From a virus, in IMG/VR virus record IMGVR_UViG_3300029319_000242, positions 1 through 32,847 of that record: a stretch of 32,847 nucleotides of DNA; one strand, written 5' to 3'. The notes below the pieces were generated by a model, which was not told the DNA's origin, searched no databases, and saw only the letters and a list, made by a program, of their open reading frames with translations. The position numbers and the translations under genes were made by a program. This document shows positions 4,668-15,500 of this stretch, in pieces. Positions within the stretch are counted from its first letter, which is position 1. The number at the start of each line of letters is the position of its first letter.

Positions 4668-6547
4668 TGGCATTTAATCAGTTTACTAACTTAGATTTCA
4701 ACGATTTACGCACTCAAATTAAGAATTATTTGAGATCTAGTTCATCATTTACGGATTTTGACTTTGAAGGGTCGAACTTCTCTGTATTAATAGACACTTT
4801 AGCGTATAATTCATATATTACATCATATAATACTAACATGGCTGTCAATGAATCTTTCATTGATAGTGCTACTTTAAGAGAAAATGTCGTTTCTTTGGCA
4901 AGAAATATAGGTTATGTACCTAGATCCAAGAAATCTGCTATTGCAAGAATAACTTTTAGTATTGACATAACAGGAAAACCAGCACAAACAGTAAAATTAC
5001 ACAAAGGAATCGTTGCAGTTGGATCACTTCAAGGTGGTAATTACATATTTTCTATTCCAGACGACATTACTGCGACTCCAAATTCTAGTGGTATCGTTAC
5101 TTTTGATAATATTTCAATTTATGAAGGAACATATTTAACAAAAACCTTTACAGTTAATGATTCTTTACCAGATCAAAAGTATATTATTCCAAATGAGAGT
5201 ATCGATACATCAACAGTTCGTGTAACAATCAAATCTAACGTTGAGGAAACCTATGTTCCTTATACAAACATCTTTGATGTGAATAAAGACTCAAGATTGT
5301 TCCTAATTCAAGAGATTGAAGACGAAAAATATCAAATTATATTCGGAGATGGTACTTTAGGTAAAAAACCAGCTGACAAAAGCACTATTGAAGTCAGTTA
5401 TATCATGACAAATGGCATTGAAGGTAATGATGCTTCTAATTTTAACTTCAGTGGTAAGTTAACTTATATGCTTGGTGGTGTTGAAACAAGTATTGACGAT
5501 GGTATTGCTAGTTTAAGCACTCTACAAGCGTCTGAAAACGGTGACGAGATAGAATCTATAGACAATATCAAATATCTTGCTCCAAGGGTATATGCGTCCC
5601 AGTACAGAGCAGTCACTCCAAACGATTATTCGAGTTTAATACCATTTTTATACCCAAATATTGACTCCGTGAGTGCTTATGGAGGTGAAGAGTTAGATCC
5701 ACCTCAATATGGTAAAGTTTTTATTACAGTTAAACCAAAAAATGGTGAAATACTATCCTCAATAACAAAAGACTCAATCAAAAATGACTTGAAAAAGTAC
5801 ACAGTTGCTGGAATTAAACAAGAATTTATTGATTTGAAGTATTTGTACGTTGAATATGAGTCAACAGTGTCATATGACTCTGGATATATTCCAGATCAAC
5901 AACAATTAAGATCTAGAATCCTTTCAGCTATCGAATCTTATTCAAAATCAGCAGATATTAACTCATTTGGTGGAAGATTGAAGTATAGTAAATTGGTTTC
6001 CACTATTGATAGGGTTGATACTGGTATTACATCAAACATTACTAATATTGTAATGAAGAGGATTATGGTTCCAGAGTATAATTTACTTGCTAACTATGAA
6101 ATTTGTTATGGAAATCAATTTCATGCTGATATGGAGGGTTTTAATGTTAGATCTTCTGCATTTAAGTTAGAAGGTGTTGCTGGAAATGTATATTTGACTG
6201 ATTTGCCATATAGTGATGGAAAAACAGGAACTGTTAAGTTCTTTACTATTGAAGATAATGCAATTAAATATATTAATGAAAATGCAGGTATAGTTGACTA
6301 TGTTCATGGTGAAATTATCCTTTATCCAACAATTATTACTTCTAGTAGCGTAAAATCTGGAATTGAGATTGAAGTTACTCCAGAATCCAATGATATTATC
6401 GCAAAAGAGAGCATTTATATCGTGCTAGATAATACTGGAAGTACATTAAATCTTAAAGAAGATACAATTGTTGCTGGAGCTAACAAATCTGGAACAAATT
6501 ATGTACCACCATCAAGTTTCATCAGTGCTAAAAAGTATACAAGATAA
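4667..6547 (+). CDS. 6: Baseplate wedge subunit gp6
   Basis: 626 residues against about 660 in T4 gp6. The N-terminal segment reads FNDLRTQIKNYLRSSSSFTD, then GSNFSVLIDTLAYNSYIT and ESFIDSATLRENVVSLARNIGY (about residues 10-90), the classic gp6/baseplate-J pattern. The middle carries IFGDGTLGKKPADKSTIEVSY (about 226-246), the conserved FGDG motif of the gpJ family, and APRVYASQYRAVTPNDYSSL (about 305-324). gp6 forms the iris-like inner ring of the baseplate wedge with gp25 and gp53 and clamps gp7. It lies between gp25 and the gp7-like gene with minimal spacing, as in T4 order. Confidence 0.93.
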   Translation: MAFNQFTNLDFNDLRTQIKNYLRSSSSFTDFDFEGSNFSVLIDTLAYNSYITSYNTNMAVNESFIDSATLRENVVSLARNIGYVPRSKKSAIARITFSIDITGKPAQTVKLHKGIVAVGSLQGGNYIFSIPDDITATPNSSGIVTFDNISIYEGTYLTKTFTVNDSLPDQKYIIPNESIDTSTVRVTIKSNVEETYVPYTNIFDVNKDSRLFLIQEIEDEKYQIIFGDGTLGKKPADKSTIEVSYIMTNGIEGNDASNFNFSGKLTYMLGGVETSIDDGIASLSTLQASENGDEIESIDNIKYLAPRVYASQYRAVTPNDYSSLIPFLYPNIDSVSAYGGEELDPPQYGKVFITVKPKNGEILSSITKDSIKNDLKKYTVAGIKQEFIDLKYLYVEYESTVSYDSGYIPDQQQLRSRILSAIESYSKSADINSFGGRLKYSKLVSTIDRVDTGITSNITNIVMKRIMVPEYNLLANYEICYGNQFHADMEGFNVRSSAFKLEGVAGNVYLTDLPYSDGKTGTVKFFTIEDNAIKYINENAGIVDYVHGEIILYPTIITSSSVKSGIEIEVTPESNDIIAKESIYIVLDNTGSTLNLKEDTIVAGANKSGTNYVPPSSFISAKKYTR

Positions 6548-6550
6548 GAA

Positions 6551-9500
6551 ATGACATCTAAAAAAGTACAAATATCTGATATCCTGAGTAATTTAATACC
6601 TGATTTTGTAAAATCAGATCATCCAAAATTCAAAGAATTTTTAGAGCAATATTATATTTCTGAAGAGCATACTTATGGAACAACTTATCTTGCTGACAAT
6701 TTAAACGAATTTAAGAAAATATCTAATCTGGTAGATATTTCTTTAGCAGAAGAACAAACTTTACCTCCCCCAAATGCTCTTGCTCCAACAAAACCTATTA
6801 TATTGGCAGTTGATACATTGGCATATGACTCATCAATTTATCTAGCCCATAGTAATACTACTGTAACTCCAGCAGAAACATTATCAATTCCTGTAGAAGG
6901 TCTTCCTGATACTTATGGACTTATTAAAATTGACAATGAAATTATCACTTATACGAATAAATCATTTAATGAAAGTACTGGATTAACTGAGTTAAGTGGA
7001 TGTGTTCGTGGTTTTAGTGGTATTTCTGAAATTGATAATCCAAGTAATCCAGAATTTTTAACATTTTTAGATAGTAATGGTCAATCTCATGAATCGGGAA
7101 CAATTGTTGTCAATTTAAATTTTATATTTTTAAATAAATTTTACGAAAAACATAAACAACAATTCTTACCAGGACTTGAAAAAAGAAAATTTAAACAAGG
7201 TCTCTCAGCTGAGAATATATTATCGAGAGCAAGAGACTTCTATAGTTCAAAGGGAACTGATGTTTCTCTAAAAATCTTATTTCAAGTATTATTTGGAGAA
7301 GAAGTAAGTGTAGTTAAACCTTTTAATGAAACGATTATTCCATCTGAAGCAAGATGGAGTGTTACTGATGATATGATCGTGGAAGCTTTAAGAGGTAATC
7401 CACTTAACTTAATTGGTACAAAATTATTTCAGGGTGATGAAGATTCTCCAACAGCATCAGGTGCTGCGGAAAATGTTAAACAAGTATTTTTAGGAAGTAA
7501 AAAATATTTTAAAATTTCTTTTGTTAAAGGATCAGTTATTAATGAAAAAGAACCAGGTTTACCTCCTGAGTTTGTTATTAATAGTAAAACTAAAATTTTG
7601 GAAGGATTGCAAGATAAAAGTGTTGTAACTGTTGATTCTACTGTAGGATTTCCAGAAAAAGATGGTGTCTTTTATTATTTGGAAAGAAATCCAATAAGTT
7701 TAGAAGAATTTTATTCCACAGTATCTTATGGATCTAAATCATATAATCAATTTTTTGATTGTATTGGTATTGGTAACTTACCTGTAGGACTTGGTTTAAC
7801 GGTTGGTTTGGGAAGAGAAATTCCAGTTATCAGTGGCAATTTTCTTTATGGGTATGAGGATAATGATGAAAGTAAAGTATGTGAAATGAGAATTGTTGGG
7901 TCAGTCTCAGGTGTCTCAGCAAACGTTAGTAGTACAAAATATTTTAATGTAGATGATATTATTAGAGTTAAACATTTAGGTGAAAAAACAGATGTAGAAG
8001 ATCCAAAATTTAATAAGTGGTTTTATAATAATATTTCAGAGATAGAAATTTCAGATTTACCGAAATCAGATCCAAGTAACACAACATCAGACACTATTGT
8101 AACACCAGTAAATCATTTTTTAAAAGTTGGCGATAAAATTGATGTTTTTAACATTGATACTGATTTTATAGCTGTCAATCAAAGTGGTGATAAAATTCAA
8201 AGTGCCGAGGTAATGAGTATTGAGAGTGATAGAAAATTTAAGATTTCTGATAGTATAGTAGTTGGATTTAATTATAAATTTAGAAAAAGATTAGATTATG
8301 TCTCTACTGGTTTTGGTATAACTTCTCTACTTGGTAATATTCAAAATACTTTTGTTGATTCTGAAAATAATACATATCTAACTTTTTCTGGATATCCATC
8401 TTTTGATACAAGTACTAATAGTGGTGAAAAAACTTTTGAATCCGTTGGCGTATCTACTCAAAATTCGCAAATAACAATTACAAACCACCAATTTGTTAAT
8501 GGTGAAAGGGTTTATTATAAATCACCAACAATTGGTATTACTACCCTCGGTGAAACGGGAGTAGAATTCTATACTTCAGAAAATAAGTTTGGCCAAGTTG
8601 GTTTTGGAAATACATTTGAGAGTGGATATTATTTTGTCAATAAAGTTGATAACAATACAATAAGGTTATGTGTTGGTCAAAATAGAGTAGTTACTGAAGA
8701 TTTTGAGTTAATCAAATATACTGGTATTTCGACAAATGCTGTACATACTCTTATTCCTGCAAAAATATACGAATCTAGTGGATTAAAAAATCAAAAAAAC
8801 TTTAAACGTATATTAAAAACTCCATTATTAGCAGAAACTAATTCAGAAATTGTTGGGCCTGTTGGAGTTTCATTAAATGGAGTTGAATTACACTCTCCTT
8901 TAAGTCAAAATTCTATTTTTTATGGGCCTATACAAGAAATTGAAATTTTAGATAGTGGAAAGGGTTATAGTATAGTCAATCCACCAAATATATCAGTTAT
9001 TGACTCTAATGGTAGTAATTGTGAATTATATCCTGCTTTTTCTGGAAAAATATCAAAAATAAATCTTCTTACTGGTGGATTTGATTATGTTGACACTCCC
9101 ACCGTAACAGTTACTGGTGGAAATGGATCTGGAACAGTATGTAAACCAAAAATGAGATCTTTGACTCATTCTATTGGTATTGATGATGCCCAGATTTCTA
9201 TTGGATCGTCATCAATCACACTTCCTACTGATATTGATGGTATACAATCAGAACATAAATTTTTAGATGGGGAAGAAGTAATATACAGTACAACAGGCAC
9301 TCCAATAGGTATCACTAGTACAAATGTTGGATTCTCTACTGATAAATTAACTTCTAGTGGTAGATATTTTATTTCAAAAGTTGATAATAATACTTTTCGT
9401 TTAGCTATTACAAGAGATAGAGCACTTAACAAAACAAAATTAATTGAATTCAATGCATTAGGTAATAAAGGTCACAACTTTAAATCTGTAAAAACAAGAA

Positions 9501-12500
9501 AGATAATTGATGAGATTGCAGTTATTGATTCAGGTTCCAAATATACTAACAGAAATATTGTAGTTGATGCTCAATCATATCCACCATCAGATAAAAAAGA
9601 CTTAATTAATACTTTTAGTGGAATTGATACTCATAGGAATTGTATATATGCAAAAAATCATTATTTCAACGAAGGTGATATTGTTGAGTATGTTGTTAAT
9701 GCTAACGGAAATAATAATAGGATTGTTGGGTTAAATACAATGACTCAATATAAAATTAGTAAAATATCTGACGATAAATTTAAACTTGCTGATATAGGCC
9801 CTACTGAAGATACCAATTATGCAATTTCAGCTGATTTTAGAAGAACTGCTAGATTAGCAGTAGATGGACATACTTATGTGAGTGGTGCTACCTCATGGCA
9901 ACAGACAGATGATCCAAGTACTTTTGCTGGTTTTGTTGGCATAACATTAAGAAATTTAAGAGTTGGTGAAAAGTATAGAATTTCACTAAGAATCGATAAT
10001 AATGCTACTCTTGATGGTGGTGGAAGGATGCATAGAGTTCATAGTAGATTAACTAATGTCCGAACAGATTTTACTCATTGGAATACAGGTGCTCCAACTG
10101 GATTACTCATTGGAGAATTTACTGCAGAAAGTGAAAATCAAGAAGAATTTTTGTTCTATTGCAATAACATTACAGTTAATGTAAGTGATTTTAAAGTTGA
10201 ATTAATTGAGAATAATTACACTGACTATGAAAGAAAAATATATGCAAATTTAAACAGTGTTGGAGTTGGAGTTGGAACAATTACTCCAAATATAACTCAT
10301 ACATTTAAATATCCAGATATTAAAGTAAACATTGATGGTGTTGTTTCTGCTGGAACTACAAGTACCATTCCATCATATTATAATGCAACAGCAGATGTAG
10401 AAATAAAAGGTAATGTTGAAAACGCTTATATTAGAAACGGTGGTATTGCATATGGTACAGAAAATATTATAAACTACTCAAGACAACCAAATATTGAGTT
10501 ATTGACTGGAAGTGGTGCAGCTTTAGTGCCAATCATTGAGGCAGGTGAAATTGTAGATGTAATGATATTAACTCAGGGTAAAAACTATACAAGTGCTCCT
10601 GATTTACAAGTTGTAGGGACAGGTACAACTCAAGGTTTTGCTAGGTTAAAAGCAAATGTTTCTGATGGAAAATTAATTTCGGTTGATATCCTTAATGGTG
10701 GAAAAAATTATGTTAGAAATCAAACAGATATTATAGTTATTCCTAGTGGAGAAGGAGTTAGATTTAATGCTGAAATTTATGAATGGAAATTTAATGCAGT
10801 AAAATATTATGATAAGTACCTTTCTAATATTGATAATGATGCAATGGTTCAAATTACGTCACCTCAATTATTTAAAGGTGTTAAAGTTTGTTCATTCTAT
10901 CCAGGTCAAAAATATCGTAGAATTTTGGGAGATAATATAGGAGAATCTCCAAATTATACTGAAGAGTGTTTGGAACATGGTAAACTAATTGGATGGGCTT
11001 ATGATGGAAATCCAATTTTTGGTACTATAGGTGAAAGAACAGGTATTGGAGTTACATGGATGCAATCTAGTTATTCCATTGATCTTATTACAGAAACTGG
11101 TTTAAGACCATCTACTTCTATATGGGAATCTGGTTATTTTGTTCAAGATTATACTTATGATCAAAGTGGCGATCTTGATGAATTCAATGGTAAGTTTATA
11201 AAACCAGGAGAAGTTGAAGATTTCCCAGAAGGAACATATGCATATTTTTCTACATTAGATATTGATAGTAAAAAACCAAGTTTTCCATATATTACACTAA
11301 AACATCACAACCATACTGATGAATTTAATTATGATGGAGTTAGAGATCAAAGTGATGAGTACATTAATACAGGAGAGTATAAAAGAAATGTGACTCATTT
11401 GGGAATGAATCAGAATTTTGTAGAATACCCATTCCTTAAAGAACCATTACAATCAAAAGTTGAAATAAGGGTAGATTCAATAGAAAAATCCAATATTCAA
11501 AGCATAGATGTTAGTGATGGTGGATCTGGATATAATGTAGGTGATATAATCAAATTTAATGACAATAGAGTAAGTGCTGAAATTTCTGAAGTTTTGGGAG
11601 AACCTATTGTTTCCATAGCAACAACAGAGAGTTTGTTTGATAATGTTAAATTTTCATATTTTGATGGAAAAGTTACTGGTATAACAACTATACCACATTC
11701 TTTAAATTCAATGGAAGATGTCGAAATTACAGGAATAAGTTCGGCACTTTATAAAAATATTGAAGGATTTAGAAAAGTTGGTATTACTACAGTAAGCACT
11801 AATTTAGCTGTTGCTATTGGAAATACTACATTGGATACGAATATTTCGTTAAATGGATCTACTCTTAGTGGAAATTTTGAAATAGATGATGAAATACAAA
11901 TTAACGCAGAAAAAATGCTCATCATTGGTGTTGATAAAATCAATAACAAATATAGAGTTTCTAGGGGATATGATAATACTACACCTGCAGAACATGCAGT
12001 GGATTCTGAAGTTAATAAATTATTGAAAAAATTTACTTTTGATATAAATGGAAAGTTTGAGAATAAAAATATTGCATTTAGTAGAGTTAAGTATTTTGTA
12101 GGTGAATCTTCTGTTGGAATTGGTACTCTCTACACTAATGTAGTTGTTGGAACTGCTGGTAGTAGTAATATTAATAAATCCATTCCACCACGAGCAATTT
12201 ATTTACCAGGTCATCAATTTAAGACTGGTGATGCAGTTACTTTGGTTGGATATGGATCTACTATTTGGGGATCAGAAAGTGTTGGTTTAGGTAATACATT
12301 CAAACTTGCAGAAATGCCCAATTTGTACACTGTTAAACTTAGTGATGAGTTTATTGGGTTAGCAACTGTAAGAAATTATATTGGACTGTCTACAGCACAC
12401 GTATACTTTGCGGGTATTGATACTTATTGGGGTGATAGTAATAAACTTGAAACTATTGAAGATAATATTACTGGAAAATTAACTAAAATTAATGCTACTG

Positions 12501-15500
12501 TTTCTGTTGCAGCTGCAACAACTACAGGATCTCAACACCCTTTAATTGTTGGAGATAATGTAAGACTTAACATTACACCTAATCAGACACAAAATTTTAA
12601 TTTTGCTTACAACACTACTATCAACAGACTCATTGTCAATCCTGTTTCAATAGCATCTACTGTGACTACCTTGTCCGAATCAATTAATTCTGGAACAAAT
12701 GGAATATCTATTGCACAAGATGAATTCATTATACCAAATAACGATTTTGAAACTGGTGACATTGTAGTTTATACTGGTTCAAATGCTGTGGAACCTTTAG
12801 TTAATAATGAGACTTATTATGTAATAAAAAATAGTACTGATACTATTAAGTTAGCACTTAACGAGTATGATCTTAGTGTATTTCCTAATAATAATATTTC
12901 ATTAACATCTGTTGGTTCAGGATCCCATCAGATTGCTAAAATAAATCCAAAATTAATTTTTTACAAGGGAAATAACGTTTCAATTGCAACTTCCGATGCT
13001 AGTTTAAGTGGTTATGATATTGATTTTTATGCTGATTCTAATTTTATAACAAAAATTAATTCTCCTGATATAACAAAGATAGGAACAATTGGTGATGAAG
13101 ATATATCTACAAAAATTAATATTTCAATAGGTAGTTCTTTCCCAAGCAATTGTTTTTATAAAGTTGAAGGTAAGGGAAGTAATTATATGAACACATATCC
13201 AAGTTCAGTGGATACAAATGTTATAAATTACTCAAATATTTCTACAATAGATTCTAAATTTAATAAAAATCATACAATTACTGGAATTGGTGATACTACG
13301 TTTAGTTTTACTTTAGTTGGTGCTGCTGAAACTAGTTCATATGAAAATACTGGATTTAGTAGTTCATTCTATAGCACAAATTCTAAAAATACAAAAGGTG
13401 GTGTTCATTCTGTAAAACTTATAAGTTCTCCAGATAATTTAAGTACTTTACCTATTCTTACATCAGTATCTTCCAGCAATGGAAAAGGAGTAGTATTTGA
13501 TATTCAATCTGATAATATTGGAAAAATACAATCTGTTACTGTTCCTTATCAGGGATTAGAATTTTCACCAGATAATACATTAAGACCAAAAGCAGATAGT
13601 AATGTAATACTTAATTTAAAAAACACTTTAACTTTATCAAAGATTGGTATTGCTACTGGTGGTAGAAATTATGCGAATGGGCCAAAAGTTATTGGAATTA
13701 ACAAACCATTAATTTCTGGAAGAGCTAATCTTAAGGGTGGAGCAGTTGACAGTATTGATATTTTATCAAATGATAGTAACTTAAATGAAACCTTAGAAAT
13801 AATTTCTACAAACAATACAAATGGTGTTGGTATAGTTAATGCTACTTCTGATTTTAATATTACGAGACAACAACAAGAAAATAAGATTTTTATAAAAGTA
13901 CCTACCAATTACACTGGATTTAGTACTGATTCTGATTTTCCATTCCAAAGAGGAGAAAACATATATGTTGAAAATGTAGATAATGTTGGTGGAGCAAATA
14001 CAACAGCTAGTGGATATAATTCATCTGGATATGATTTTAGATTATTCAAAGTTACTGATATCGATATAGTAAGTGATCAAGAAAGTGTTAGTTACTCTAT
14101 TCAAGGAATAGGAAATACTGGTGGTACTTATGATAATACTAATAATTTTGGTAGAATAATAAGAGAAGCAGATTTAGCTAAATTTACACCAGAATTTAAA
14201 AAAGTAGAATTTTTTGAAGGTGAAATAGTAAAATCTTCTAGTGGTGCTACTGGTACTGTTAGTGTTGGTGGTTGGAACTCAGAAAATGATATATTAAAAT
14301 TATCGAATATTCAGGGAGAATTTAAAAAAGATGATATTATTACTGGTACTATTAGTAATGCTAAATCAACCGTAAATTCTTTATTTGTTTCTGAATTTGA
14401 TTTAGAAATTGATAGTGTTGTAGAATCTATCAATGATTGGAGAGATGATGTTGGTAAATTGAATTTAGATAATCAGAGAGTTCATGATAATGATTATTAT
14501 CAAAGATTTTCATATGCCATTAAAGGTGATGTTCCTTACGATAAGTGGAAAGATCCTGTAAATAGTCTTACTCATATTTCTGGATTTAAGAATTTTGCTA
14601 ATCTAGGAATATCTTCTACTGTTTCTGCTTTATCAAAACCAGATGGTGATCTTGAGGTAAGAATAGACCTTTCAAGTGAAGCTTCTGTTTTTGAAAGACC
14701 TTGGTTTGATTATGTAACTGAAGTGACAGATAGTAATATATTCTCTAAAATTATCAAATTTAATAATAAAACAATAACAAATTATAATGAATCTGTAACT
14801 AATAAAGTGCTTTTGGTTAATGATGTAAGTTCAGAATTTACTGGAAAATCTAGCACGTTTACTGGAGAACATAGATTTGTAAACGCTGCTGATGATGGAA
14901 TTAACAAAACTGGTGGTGGTAGTTTAACTGCAACTAGTGGAACAGCATATGATCCAGTAACTGGAGTTTTAACTGTAGTCACTACAACTGTTCATGGTCT
15001 TTCTGATGGAGATACTATAACACTCAATAATGATAGTCTTACATTTAAATGCTCAAAAGATAACTATGCTACTGATCACACCTATCCAAGAAAGACTGAT
15101 CCAGCATCTACTTCAAATACCCAATTTAATAATGGATTATTGGAAGTAACTGTTGTTGATCCTAATACATTCACTGTTGTAGTTAATACTCCAATAACTG
15201 GAGGTCAAATTGTTGGTGTGAGTACATTTACATTGAATACAAATATCAATGGTGTAGACTATAGTTTGTTACATCATTCATTTAACCCAGCTACATCTAC
15301 AAATATTGATGATATAACAAAACATTCATTCAATATTCCAAATCACTATTTTAATACTGGGGAGGTGATACATTACGCCCCTAAAACTGCTGGAAATTCC
15401 ATTGGTATAGTAACAACAACTGTTGCTGGTATTGGTGTTACTGACAAATTACCACCAACATTATATGCAATAAGAGATAGCGATCAAAACTTTAGAGTAG

